This document shows positions 16,622 through 25,282 of a DNA stretch of 64,000 nucleotides, piece after piece. The stretch lies in contig NZ_PAQR01000064.1 of assembly GCF_002709775.1 (NCBI RefSeq), positions 22,364-86,363 of the forward strand, in the 5' to 3' direction. The notes under the pieces are model-generated. The model did no database searches, was not told where the DNA came from, and saw nothing but the letters and a program-made list of their open reading frames with translations. This DNA comes from Thalassospira sp. (lineage in GTDB: Bacteria; Pseudomonadota; Alphaproteobacteria; Rhodospirillales; Thalassospiraceae). Position numbers and translations under genes: made by a program. The first letter of the stretch is position 1. Each line of letters opens with the position of its first letter.

Positions 16622-19501
16622 ATGTCCTTGATCAAAGAAGTTGACTACGGAACCCCCGCCAAGAATTCCGAAAAGACCGTCACCCTGACCATTGATGGCA
16701 AGGACGTGACCGTGCCTGAAGGTACCTCTGTCATGCGTGCCTCGATGGAGGCCGGCATTCAGGTCCCGAAACTGTGCGCGACCGATATGGTCGATGCGTT
16801 TGGCTCGTGCCGCCTGTGTCTGGTTGAGGTCGAAGGCCGCAATGGCACCCCGGCATCCTGCACGACGCCGGCATCTGATGGCATGGTTGTCCATACCCAG
16901 ACCGAGCGGCTCAAGAAAATCCGCAAAGGCGTGATGGAGCTTTATATCTCTGACCATCCGCTGGATTGCCTGACCTGTGCGGCCAATGGTGACTGCGAAT
17001 TGCAGGACATGGCCGGCGCGGTTGGTCTGCGCGAGGTGCGTTATGGCTATGAGGGTGAAAACCACGTCGAGGTTCGCCAGAACGGCGAAGAAAACCCGCG
17101 CTACATGGCCAAGGATGAAACCAACCCTTATTTCACCTATGACCCGTCGAAATGCATTGTCTGTTCGCGCTGTGTCCGTGCCTGCGAAGAAGTGCAGGGC
17201 ACCTTTGCCCTGACCATCGAAGGTCGCGGCTTTGAATCCCGTGTGTCACCGGGCATGCACGAAGACTTCCTTGATTCCGAATGCGTATCGTGTGGTGCCT
17301 GTGTGCAGGCCTGCCCGACCGCAACGCTTCAGGAAAAGTCGGTCATTGAAATCGGTCAGCCGGAACATTCGGTTGTCACCACCTGTGCTTATTGCGGGGT
17401 GGGGTGTTCGTTCAAGGCGGAAATGCGCGGCGAAGAACTGGTCCGCATGGTGCCCTATAAGGACGGCAAGGCCAACCGTGGCCATTCCTGTGTGAAGGGT
17501 CGCTTTGCCTATGGCTATGCCAATCACAAGGACCGCATCCTTAACCCGATGATCCGCGAAAACGTTGAGGATCCCTGGCAGGAAGTCAGCTGGGAAGAGG
17601 CGCTTCGCTTCACCGCAGACAAGTTCAAGGGCATTCAGGCCAAATACGGCAAGGGTGCGCTGGGCGGTATTACCTCGTCGCGTTGCACGAACGAGGAAAC
17701 CTTCCTTGTTCAGAAGCTGATCCGTGCCGGTTTTGGCAATAACAACGTTGATACCTGTGCCCGTGTTTGCCACTCGCCGACCGGTTATGGCCTCAAAACT
17801 ACGTTTGGTACCTCGGCCGGGACGCAGGACTTTGATTCTGTCGAACATACCGATGTTGTCATCCTGATCGGGGCCAACCCGACCGATGGCCATCCGGTCT
17901 TTGCCTCGCGCCTGAAAAAGCGTCTGCGTGAAGGGGCGAAACTGATCGTGATCGATCCGCGCCGGATTGATCTGGTCCGCTCCCCGCATATCGAGGCGGT
18001 TGCCCACGTGGCACTGCGTCCCGGCACCAACGTTGCGGTTCTGACATCGCTTGCGCATGTCATCGTGACCGAAGGCCTGTTTGACGAGGCCTTCGTGCGT
18101 GAACGTTGTGACTGGGACGAGTTCCAGGATTGGGCGACTTTTGTCTCCGATCCGAAACACAGCCCCGAAGCCATCGCCGATATGACCGGTGTTGACGCCG
18201 AAACCATGCGCAAGGCCGCGCGCGCCTTTGCCACCGGCGGTAATGGCGCGATCTATTATGGTCTTGGCGTGACGGAACACAGCCAAGGTTCAACTACCGT
18301 GATGGCGATTGCTAACCTTGCCATGGCGACCGGTAATATCGGCCGTCCGGGTGTTGGTGTGAACCCGCTGCGTGGTCAGAACAACGTGCAGGGGTCGTGT
18401 GATATGGGATCCTTCCCGCACGAACTGCCGGGCTATCGCCACATTCAGGACAGTGCGACCCGCGATATCTTTGAAGATATCTGGGGCGTGAAACTTGATG
18501 ACGAGCCGGGGCTGCGTATCCCCAACATGCTCGATGCGGCTGTCGAAGGCACCTTCAAGGGCATCTATATTCAGGGTGAAGATATCCTTCAGTCTGACCC
18601 GGATACCAAACATGTTGCGGCCGGTTTGGCGGCCATGGAATGTGTGGTCGTCCATGACCTGTTCCTGAATGAAACGGCGAACTACGCGCATGTCTTCCTG
18701 CCGGGTTCGACCTTCCTTGAAAAGGACGGGACATTCACCAACGCAGAACGCCGTATCAACCGCGTGCGCAAGGTGATGACCCCCTTGAACGGCTTTGCCG
18801 ATTGGGAAGTGACCCAGAACCTCGCCCGTGCGATGGGCCTTAACTGGAACTACACCCATCCATCACAGGTGATGGCCGAAATTGCTGCCACCACGCCAAG
18901 CTTTGCCAATGTCAGCTATGACCTGCTCGAAGAGAAGGGCTCGGTTCAGTGGCCATGTAATGACAAGGCCCCGGAAGGGACGCCGGTCATGCATATCGAT
19001 GGCTTTGTCCGTGGCAAGGGTAAGTTTGTTGTTACCGAATATGTGGCAACCGATGAACGCACCGGTCCGCGCTTCCCGCTTCTGCTGACCACGGGACGTA
19101 TCCTTAGTCAGTATAACGTGGGCGCACAGACCAGGCGCACGGAAAACACCGCCTGGCACAAGGAAGACTTGCTGGAAATCCACCCGCACGATGCCGAACA
19201 ACGTGGCATTCGTGAAGGTGACTGGATCCGTCTGGCATCCCGGTCGGGCGAAACTTCCCTTCGCGCCACCATTACCGACCGTGTCGCACCGGGTGTGGTT
19301 TACACCACCTTCCACCATCCGGGCACGCAGGCCAACGTGATTACCACCGACTATACCGACTGGGCGACCAACTGCCCGGAATACAAGGTTACCGCTGTTC
19401 AGGTCTCGTCCTCCAATGGGCCGACCGAATGGCAGGTGGAATATGACCGTCAGGCCGAACAGTCGCGCCGGATCAAACCGCGCGTCGATGCCGCTGAATA
19501 G
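16622..19501 (+). CDS. fdsA: NAD-dependent formate dehydrogenase, catalytic alpha subunit
   Basis: Molybdenum formate dehydrogenase of 959 aa, cytoplasmic, oxidising formate to CO2. The N-terminal 2Fe-2S ferredoxin domain (CATDMVDAFGSCRLCLV) is followed by a His/Cys cluster motif (HPLDCLTCAANGDCELQ), two 4Fe-4S motifs (CIVCSRCVRAC and CVSCGACVQAC), another 4Fe-4S motif at the start of the molybdopterin region (CAYCGVGC), and the bis-MGD domains. C383 in ARVCHSPTG is the expected molybdenum ligand, a cysteine rather than selenocysteine. GGAGTG precedes the ATG. No truncation is seen. Confidence 0.95.
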   Translation: MSLIKEVDYGTPAKNSEKTVTLTIDGKDVTVPEGTSVMRASMEAGIQVPKLCATDMVDAFGSCRLCLVEVEGRNGTPASCTTPASDGMVVHTQTERLKKIRKGVMELYISDHPLDCLTCAANGDCELQDMAGAVGLREVRYGYEGENHVEVRQNGEENPRYMAKDETNPYFTYDPSKCIVCSRCVRACEEVQGTFALTIEGRGFESRVSPGMHEDFLDSECVSCGACVQACPTATLQEKSVIEIGQPEHSVVTTCAYCGVGCSFKAEMRGEELVRMVPYKDGKANRGHSCVKGRFAYGYANHKDRILNPMIRENVEDPWQEVSWEEALRFTADKFKGIQAKYGKGALGGITSSRCTNEETFLVQKLIRAGFGNNNVDTCARVCHSPTGYGLKTTFGTSAGTQDFDSVEHTDVVILIGANPTDGHPVFASRLKKRLREGAKLIVIDPRRIDLVRSPHIEAVAHVALRPGTNVAVLTSLAHVIVTEGLFDEAFVRERCDWDEFQDWATFVSDPKHSPEAIADMTGVDAETMRKAARAFATGGNGAIYYGLGVTEHSQGSTTVMAIANLAMATGNIGRPGVGVNPLRGQNNVQGSCDMGSFPHELPGYRHIQDSATRDIFEDIWGVKLDDEPGLRIPNMLDAAVEGTFKGIYIQGEDILQSDPDTKHVAAGLAAMECVVVHDLFLNETANYAHVFLPGSTFLEKDGTFTNAERRINRVRKVMTPLNGFADWEVTQNLARAMGLNWNYTHPSQVMAEIAATTPSFANVSYDLLEEKGSVQWPCNDKAPEGTPVMHIDGFVRGKGKFVVTEYVATDERTGPRFPLLLTTGRILSQYNVGAQTRRTENTAWHKEDLLEIHPHDAEQRGIREGDWIRLASRSGETSLRATITDRVAPGVVYTTFHHPGTQANVITTDYTDWATNCPEYKVTAVQVSSSNGPTEWQVEYDRQAEQSRRIKPRVDAAE

Positions 19502-19594
19502 GATCGCGAGCCAGACATTGTGCTATACTCCCTTGGCATGATGTCTGGCACTTCCTGCTTCTACATAAAGCTTACAGTCAAAGAGTGAACCGCA

Positions 19595-19819
19595 ATGGCA
19601 CCTGACAAACTTGTCTATATGGCCAATCAGATCGCGACCTTCTTCAAATCCCAGCCGGAGGGCGAGGGCGTTGATGGTGTTGCCAACCATATCAGCGATT
19701 TCTGGGAACCGCGCATGCGCAAGCAGCTGTTTGACATGATCGCCGAAGGCAACGCCGACTTCCATCCGCTGGTGCTGAAAGCCGCACCAAAGATCCGGAA
19801 GGTCAAGGAGCCCGCATGA
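19595..19819 (+). CDS. fdsD: Formate dehydrogenase delta subunit
   Basis: Small soluble protein of 74 aa with the FdsD pattern: KLVYMANQIATFF at the start, then HISDFWEPRMRKQL and a C-terminal LVLKAA. FdsD associates with the Fds complex and is needed for an active enzyme in characterised systems. It follows fdsA after 93 nt and its stop overlaps the fdhD start (ATGA). Confidence 0.9.
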   Translation: MAPDKLVYMANQIATFFKSQPEGEGVDGVANHISDFWEPRMRKQLFDMIAEGNADFHPLVLKAAPKIRKVKEPA

Positions 19820-20625
19820 CGGCCAAGCCATCGGAAAATCGCATTCTCGATGGGCGCGACGTTGATCTTGCGCGTGCTGTTGCGGGCGATGATGGCAATG
19901 ACGATGCGCCCATCATGTTGCAGCCGGAAGTTCCGGCTGCTTTGACGTTTAATGGCCATTCCCATGCCGTGATGATGGTTTCACCGCATGATCTCGAAGA
20001 TTTCATGGTCGGCTTTGCCCTGTCTGAAGGCATTGCTGATGACATTTCCCAGATTATGCTGCGCGATGTGCGCAAGACCCTGCAAGGCTATGTGATTGAG
20101 GCTGACCTGCATGACGATGTGTTTGATCGCCTTGCCGATCGGCAACGCACGCTTGAAGGCCGGTCGGGCTGCGGCTTGTGTGGTGTGCAATCGCTTGAAG
20201 CCGTTGCCATGGACAAGATCGGCACGGTCACACCATCGAACATGGCGCAGGATGTTGTTTTGCGTGCGATTGATGCCCTGCCTGAACGCCAGACCCGAAA
20301 TAGGGAAGGCGGCGGGTTGCTGCATGCCAGCGCCTTTGTCGATGGTAGCGGTAACATCGTTCTCGTGCGCGAAGATATCGGGCGCCACAACGCACTTGAT
20401 AAGGTGCTTGGGGCTGTTGCGCGACAGGGGATCGACCCTGCCGGCAGCTTCGTTCTGATGACCAGCCGCTGCTCCTATGAAATCGTCACCAAGACCGTGC
20501 AGTTTGGCATCGGTGGGCTCGTCACCCTATCGGGGCCGACCTTGACGGCGGTGAACTTGGCACGCAAGGCCGGTTTGACGATGATCTGCCGCGAACGACG
20601 TGGTCTGTTTCGCCGGTTTGCCTGA
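19816..20625 (+). CDS. fdhD: Formate dehydrogenase accessory sulfurtransferase FdhD (FdsC)
   Basis: Sulfurtransferase of 269 aa that sulfurates the molybdenum cofactor of formate dehydrogenase. The reactive cysteine pair is C119/C122 in GRSGCGLCGV; FMVGFALSEGI and the C-terminal SRCSYEIVTKTVQFGIGGL are family signatures. It is translationally coupled to fdsD, consistent with maturation of the enzyme encoded immediately upstream (this position is also called fdsC). Confidence 0.93.
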   Translation: MTAKPSENRILDGRDVDLARAVAGDDGNDDAPIMLQPEVPAALTFNGHSHAVMMVSPHDLEDFMVGFALSEGIADDISQIMLRDVRKTLQGYVIEADLHDDVFDRLADRQRTLEGRSGCGLCGVQSLEAVAMDKIGTVTPSNMAQDVVLRAIDALPERQTRNREGGGLLHASAFVDGSGNIVLVREDIGRHNALDKVLGAVARQGIDPAGSFVLMTSRCSYEIVTKTVQFGIGGLVTLSGPTLTAVNLARKAGLTMICRERRGLFRRFA

Positions 20626-20776
20626 CCTGTAATCAACTTATCCCGACTTGTAAATTTTCACCGATGACCTGTTTGCTAAGGCGGGTGCGCTTGCGCATGC
20701 CTGTCTGCGTAGCATGTCCGGCTATGTTCGGCGCATAATTGGAATTGCCAACTTCGTGCATACTTGTTATTCAAGA

Positions 20777-20793
20777 TGTAATTAAATATTACA
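20777..20793. promoter_or_regulatory. Putative operator upstream of the DHDPS-family gene
   Basis: TGTAAT-TAAAT-ATTACA, a perfect 6-bp dyad in an AT-rich promoter region about 70 bp before the start codon. The rest of 20626-20863 shows no gene. The convergent GntR regulator at 21803-22513 could bind here, but no half-site is shared exactly with its own promoter. Confidence 0.35.
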
Positions 20794-20863
20794 AGATGGT
20801 TCGTGAAAGCAGTCGGATGACAGACGGCTGCCCACGGGCCACGGCACGGGGATCAAGGAAACC

Positions 20864-21775
20864 ATGGCACTTTCAAAAACCGAATTGCGCGCTGTTCTCT
20901 CGGGGATTTCCGGCATTCTTGTCACGCCCTATGACGAGAATGGCGACGTTGCGCCCAAAAAGCTTGTGCCGGTGATTGACCGTGCGCTGGCAGCCGGTGT
21001 TCATTTCCCCGTCGTGAATGGCAATACGGGCGAGTTTTATGCTCTCACCACCGACGAAGCGATCACGATGGCAAAGTCGGTCGCCGAAATGCTCGATGGT
21101 CGTGCGCCGATGCTGGCCGGGATCGGTCGTGGTGTTCGTGATGCCTGCGCACTTGCCAAGGCATCGGCAGAAGCCGGGGCAGAGGCCCTGATGATCCATC
21201 AGCCGCCAGACCCGTTTGTCGCTCCGCGGGGCGTCGTCGAATATATCAAACGCATTGCCGATGCGTCCGGTGGTCTGCCGATGATGCTCTATCTGCGCAA
21301 CGATGCCATCGGCACGAAGGCGATTGCTGATCTTTGCGCGGTCGAAGGTGTCGCAGGTGTTAAGTGGGCAACGCCCAACCCGATGAAACTGGCCGAGGCA
21401 ATTAATGCCTGTGATCCGGATATCGTTTGGGTTGGCGGGCTGGCCGAAACATGGGCGCCGGCATTTTATGCGGTGGGCGCGCGCGGCTTTACCTCGGGTC
21501 TGATCAATGTCTGGCCTGAACGCTCGATGGCCATTCATGCAGCCTTGGAGGCCAGCGACTATGCCACGGCACGTAAACTGATTTCCGAGATGAAGGCGTT
21601 CGAGGATGTCCGGGCCGAAGAATTGAATGGTACGAACGTTACCGGTGTGAAGTCGGCACTGAAGCTGCTTGGTGATGATTGTGGTCCAACCCGTCCGCCA
21701 TCCGCCTGGCCGTTGACCGACGCGCAAGCACAAAAGCTTGCGACCTTTATGAAGGGAAACGGACTGATCCGTTAA
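20864..21775 (+). CDS. DHDPS/NAL-family lyase, probable 2-keto-3-deoxy sugar acid dehydratase
   Basis: Class I aldolase-fold protein of 303 aa related to dihydrodipicolinate synthase. The Schiff-base lysine is K167 (GVAGVKWATPN), and the pyruvate-binding region is VVNGNTGEFYALTTDE. In clusters with an IlvD/Edd dehydratase and a ketoglutaric semialdehyde dehydrogenase, as here, such proteins dehydrate L-2-keto-3-deoxyarabonate (AraD) or 5-keto-4-deoxyglucarate (KdgD) to ketoglutaric semialdehyde. It is not the lysine-pathway DapA, judging from this context. AAGGAAACC precedes the start. The exact substrate cannot be settled by eye. Confidence 0.75.
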   Translation: MALSKTELRAVLSGISGILVTPYDENGDVAPKKLVPVIDRALAAGVHFPVVNGNTGEFYALTTDEAITMAKSVAEMLDGRAPMLAGIGRGVRDACALAKASAEAGAEALMIHQPPDPFVAPRGVVEYIKRIADASGGLPMMLYLRNDAIGTKAIADLCAVEGVAGVKWATPNPMKLAEAINACDPDIVWVGGLAETWAPAFYAVGARGFTSGLINVWPERSMAIHAALEASDYATARKLISEMKAFEDVRAEELNGTNVTGVKSALKLLGDDCGPTRPPSAWPLTDAQAQKLATFMKGNGLIR

Positions 21776-21802
21776 ATCACGCCGGGGTTTGGTTAGGCCG
21801 CC

Positions 21803-22513
21803 CTAGAAGAAGGACGGGTTGCGTTCGCGGATGGCATCGACGGTGGCAAGGGTGCCCATCAGATGTTCGCGGACAACCTCACAGGCCGTATCGGCATGGC
21901 CCGCATCAATCGCTGCCAGAATGCGGGCATGGCAATCAAGGATGGATGCCGATTTCCCGGGATCAGGCAGGTTAAGTTTGCGCAGGCGGTCAATATGGCC
22001 GGATCGGGCTTCGATGACGCCATAGAGTTGGGCAACGCCGGCCGCCTCATAAAGTGCGTAATGGAAATCGCGATCAAGCTTGCCAAAGGTATCAAGATCG
22101 CTCGCGGCACTAACGGCGTTTTGCTGGGCAAGAATGGAGTGCGCTTTGACAGTCAGGGCAGGGTCTTTGGCATTGGCCAGACGGCGGGTGATTTCAAGCT
22201 CGACCGACAGGCGCAGGAACTGGGTTTCAAGCGCTTGTTCGACATCGATGCGTGACACCTCTGTCTTGGATTGCGGAAAGGTATCGACCAGTCCTTCTTC
22301 CTCAAGCTTGAGCAACGCATCGCGGACCGGTGTCTGGCTGACCCCGTATTCCTCGGCGATTTCCATCCGCGACACGTATTGGCCCGGTGCCAATTCAAGA
22401 TCAATGATCCGCTGGCGCAAGGAATCATGGAGCTGCGTACTGGCCGAGCCCCTTTTCAACTTGGGCAGGCGTTTCTTGGCAATCGGTGCGTCTTTGAACA
22501 GGTTATCGACCAT
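21803..22513 (-). CDS. GntR-family regulator, FadR/FCD type
   Basis: Transcription factor of 236 aa. An N-terminal winged helix (about 25-90, TQLHDSLRQRIIDLELAPGQYVSRMEIAEEYGVSQTPVRDALLKLEEEGLV) is followed by an all-helical FCD effector domain (about 100-230), including the LDRDFHYALYEAAG helix with potential metal-binding His. It ends 27 bp from the convergent lyase gene and is divergent from the dehydratase. Such regulators typically repress adjacent sugar-acid genes and respond to the acid or its keto-deoxy derivative. The palindrome TGTATACA at 22548-22555 in its own promoter fits FadR-type operators. Confidence 0.87.
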   Translation of the reverse strand: MVDNLFKDAPIAKKRLPKLKRGSASTQLHDSLRQRIIDLELAPGQYVSRMEIAEEYGVSQTPVRDALLKLEEEGLVDTFPQSKTEVSRIDVEQALETQFLRLSVELEITRRLANAKDPALTVKAHSILAQQNAVSAASDLDTFGKLDRDFHYALYEAAGVAQLYGVIEARSGHIDRLRKLNLPDPGKSASILDCHARILAAIDAGHADTACEVVREHLMGTLATVDAIRERNPSFF

Positions 22514-22547
22514 GTTTTTCCCGCAGTTCTTGTCTGGTCACGCAATT

Positions 22548-22555
22548 TGTATACA
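22548..22555. promoter_or_regulatory. Putative GntR operator
   Basis: TTTGTATACAGG, with the 8-bp palindrome TGTATACA at its centre, fits the TNGTNNACNA pattern of FadR-subfamily regulators. It lies 35 bp upstream of the gntR start codon in the divergent gntR/dehydratase region. Confidence 0.45.
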
Positions 22556-22631
22556 GGCGTCTTGTCGGATATGCACTAATATATTACTATATCAAACAGT
22601 CACAAGTGAGTATCTTTCCATGTCTGATGAC

Positions 22632-22698
22632 GGCGGCGAAAACCCTCAGATAAGTGTGTTTACGTCCAGGATAAAAGGTCACCTTTCTGATCGCCGCC
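22632..22698 (+). promoter_or_regulatory. Nested inverted repeats in the dehydratase leader
   Basis: Between gntR and the IlvD/Edd gene, GGCGGCGA (22632-22639) pairs with TCGCCGCC (22691-22698), enclosing the perfect 13-bp palindrome AAAGGT-C-ACCTTT (22674-22686). This may be a second operator or a hairpin in the 5' leader of the dehydratase mRNA, whose start codon is 42 nt downstream. Confidence 0.35.
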
Positions 22699-22740
22699 CA
22701 ATGCAAACATGGTTGCTTTTTACATTCCGAGGATAAGACA

Positions 22741-24474
22741 ATGAGCAAGAAACAGCCTCAGGACCTGAGATCGGCACGCTGGTTTTCACCCGATGATCTG
22801 CGGTCATTCGGACATCGATCACGGATGATGCAGCTTGGTTATTCCGAGGATGATTTTCGCGGAAAGCCGATCATCGGCATTCTCAACACCTGGTCGGAGC
22901 TCAATACCTGTCACGCCCATTTCCGCGAACGCGTGGTGGACGTCAAGCGCGGTGTTGCGCAGGCGGGCGGTTTTGCCGTCGAGCTGCCGTCGCTTTCGGT
23001 TGATGAAAGCTTCACCAAGCCGACCTCGATGCTTTACCGCAACCTGCTTGCCATGGAGACAGAGGAAAACATCCGATGTCATCCGCTTGATGGCGTGGTG
23101 CTGATGGGCGGCTGTGACAAATCGACACCGGGTCTGGTTATGGGGGCGATTTCGGCCGGTGTGCCGATGATCTATCTGCCGGCCGGTCCGATGTTGCGTG
23201 GTAACTATGCCGGCAAGACGCTGGGTTCTGGTTCTGATGCCTGGAAATACTGGGATGAACGCCGCGCGGGCAACATCAGCGATGATGAATGGCTTGGCAT
23301 TCAGGGCGGTATTGCGCGTTCTGCCGGGACCTGCATGACCATGGGTACCGCATCGACCATGACGGCGATTGCTGATTCCATGGGGCTCACACTTCCCGGT
23401 GCATCCTCGATCCCGGCGGTCGATAGCGGACATCAGCGCATGTCGGCTGATTGCGGACGCCGGATTGTCGATATGGTCTGGGAGGACCTGACACCTGATA
23501 AAATCATCACCGATGCGTCGTGCCGAAATGCCGCCATTGTTGCCATGGCAACCGGCTGTTCGACCAATGCGGTGGTGCATCTGATTGCGATGGCCAAGCG
23601 TGCAGGTGTCGGGCTTAAGCTTGAAGACCTTGACGAGCTTGGTCGCAACACGCCGCTGATCGCCAATGTCCGGCCATCGGGCAAGGACTACCTGATGGAG
23701 GACTTCTTCTATGCTGGTGGCCTGCGCGCCCTGATGAAGCAGATGGAAGATCGTCTTGATACGACCTGCATGACGGTCACCGGCAAGTCTTTGGGCGAGA
23801 ACCTTGAAGGGGCGGTGGTTTATAACGATGATGTCATCCGCCCGATCAGCAATCCGGTTTATAAGGAAGGCTCGCTTGCCGTTCTGAAAGGCAATCTCTG
23901 CCCGACCGGTGCAGTGATCAAACCTGCGGCCTGTGATCCGAAGTTTCATGTCCATGAAGGCCCCGCGATTGTCTTTGACAGCTATCCGGATATGAAAAAG
24001 GCCGTCGATGACGAGAACCTTGATATTACGCCCGATCATGTAATGGTTCTGCGCAATGCCGGGCCGCAGGGCGGGCCGGGCTTCCCGGAATGGGGTATGC
24101 TGCCCATTCCCAAGGCGCTGATCAAACAGGGGCATCGCGACATGCTTCGGATTTCTGATGCGCGCATGTCAGGCACATCATATGGCGCATGTGTCTTGCA
24201 TGTCAGCCCGGAAAGCTACGTTGGTGGACCGCTGGCACTTTTGAAGAACGGCGATATCGTGCGTCTGGATCTGCCAAACCGCTCGCTTGATATGCTCGTT
24301 CACGAGGAAGAACTCGAAGAACGTCGCAAGGCACTTCCCCCGCCGGAACCGCGGTTCGAACGTGGGTACGGCTATATGTTCTCGCGCCATGTGACACAGG
24401 CCGATCAGGGCTGTGACTTTGATTTCCTTGAAACTTCTTTCGGCAAGACTGCCGGCGAACCTGATATTTTCTAA
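22741..24474 (+). CDS. IlvD/Edd-family sugar acid dehydratase (arabonate-type)
   Basis: Iron-sulfur dehydratase of 577 aa. The length, and segments such as PIIGILNTWSELNTCHAHFRE, LMGGCDKSTPGLVMGA, SAGTCMTMGTASTMTAIADSMG and SDARMSGTSYGACVLHVSPE, resemble L-arabonate and related pentonate/hexonate dehydratases rather than IlvD itself. The three cluster cysteines of the family are present in the NTC, GCDKS and GTC motifs. GAGGATAAGACA precedes the start. It heads an apparent operon with the RraA-like protein and the aldehyde dehydrogenase. The product would be a 2-keto-3-deoxy sugar acid, substrate of the lyase at 20864. Confidence 0.83.
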   Translation: MSKKQPQDLRSARWFSPDDLRSFGHRSRMMQLGYSEDDFRGKPIIGILNTWSELNTCHAHFRERVVDVKRGVAQAGGFAVELPSLSVDESFTKPTSMLYRNLLAMETEENIRCHPLDGVVLMGGCDKSTPGLVMGAISAGVPMIYLPAGPMLRGNYAGKTLGSGSDAWKYWDERRAGNISDDEWLGIQGGIARSAGTCMTMGTASTMTAIADSMGLTLPGASSIPAVDSGHQRMSADCGRRIVDMVWEDLTPDKIITDASCRNAAIVAMATGCSTNAVVHLIAMAKRAGVGLKLEDLDELGRNTPLIANVRPSGKDYLMEDFFYAGGLRALMKQMEDRLDTTCMTVTGKSLGENLEGAVVYNDDVIRPISNPVYKEGSLAVLKGNLCPTGAVIKPAACDPKFHVHEGPAIVFDSYPDMKKAVDDENLDITPDHVMVLRNAGPQGGPGFPEWGMLPIPKALIKQGHRDMLRISDARMSGTSYGACVLHVSPESYVGGPLALLKNGDIVRLDLPNRSLDMLVHEEELEERRKALPPPEPRFERGYGYMFSRHVTQADQGCDFDFLETSFGKTAGEPDIF

Positions 24475-24484
24475 GGACCCCGAG

Positions 24485-25204
24485 ATGACCGAATATGTAC
24501 TTTCCGAGGATACACGCGCAAAGCTGATGCGCGCCTCCACGGCATCCATCGCGACCCAGCTGTTTAAACGCGGCTTGCGCAACCAGTTCATTCAGGGCGT
24601 CAAGCCGGTTGCGCCCAAAAAGAAAAACATGGTCGGGCAGGCCTTTACCCTGCGTTACATCCCGGCCCGTGAAGACCGCAACCCGATTGAGGTTTTCCGC
24701 AATGCTGACCATCCGCAACGGGTCGCGGTTGAAACCTGCCCGCCCGGTCATGTGCTGGTGATGGATGGGCGCAAGGATGCGTCTGCGGCCTCCGCCGGAT
24801 CGATCCTTGTTACCCGCCTTGCGGTACGCGGCGCGGCCGGTATTGTATCGGATGCCGGTTTCCGTGATGCCGAAGGCATTGGCGCGCTTGATATGCCAGC
24901 CTATTGTGCCGGTCCGTCGGCACCGACCAACCTGACCAAGCATGAAGCACTTGATATCAACATCCCGATTGCATGTGGTGATGTTGCAGTGTTCCCCGGT
25001 GATGTGCTTGTCGGGGATACTGACGGTGTTATGGTGATCCCGGCCCATCTGGCCGACGAGATCGCCAATGCCTGTGCCGGCATGGAAAGTTACGAGGCCT
25101 TTGTCCTTGAGCAGGTGCAAAGCGGAGCGTCAATCATCGGACTTTATCCCTGCACCAAGGATGAAAATCAGAAAAAGTATGAGGAATGGCTGAAAAGCCA
25201 GTAA
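24485..25204 (+). CDS. RraA-like family protein
   Basis: Protein of 239 aa of the RraA/HMG aldolase superfamily, with the typical core GQAFTLRYIP, GHVLVMDG, GSILVTRLAVRGAAGIVSDAGFRD and GDVLVGDTDGVMVIPAHLA. Members act as RNase E inhibitors or as metal-dependent pyruvate aldolases and decarboxylases. The G-x20-R-D pattern of the aldolase site (SDAGFRD) is present, so an enzymatic role in sugar-acid breakdown is more likely here than RNase regulation. It lies 10 nt after the dehydratase, with AAGGA before the ATG, and 78 nt before the aldehyde dehydrogenase. The actual reaction is unknown. Confidence 0.75.
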   Translation: MTEYVLSEDTRAKLMRASTASIATQLFKRGLRNQFIQGVKPVAPKKKNMVGQAFTLRYIPAREDRNPIEVFRNADHPQRVAVETCPPGHVLVMDGRKDASAASAGSILVTRLAVRGAAGIVSDAGFRDAEGIGALDMPAYCAGPSAPTNLTKHEALDINIPIACGDVAVFPGDVLVGDTDGVMVIPAHLADEIANACAGMESYEAFVLEQVQSGASIIGLYPCTKDENQKKYEEWLKSQ

Positions 25205-25282
25205 GATCAGGTAAATGCCTTGGTCCGTGTGACCTGACGATGAGCCTTATCCATATCCACGAATTCCAGAGGATTGATTGCA

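Noticed and set aside
17246..18286. Minus-strand open frame of 346 codons
   Set aside because: Antisense inside fdsA, with shadow-like composition and no start signal.
22819..24135. Long open frame (438 codons) on the minus strand
   Set aside because: Antisense to the IlvD/Edd dehydratase; rich in His, Arg and Asp as expected of a shadow frame; no domain seen.
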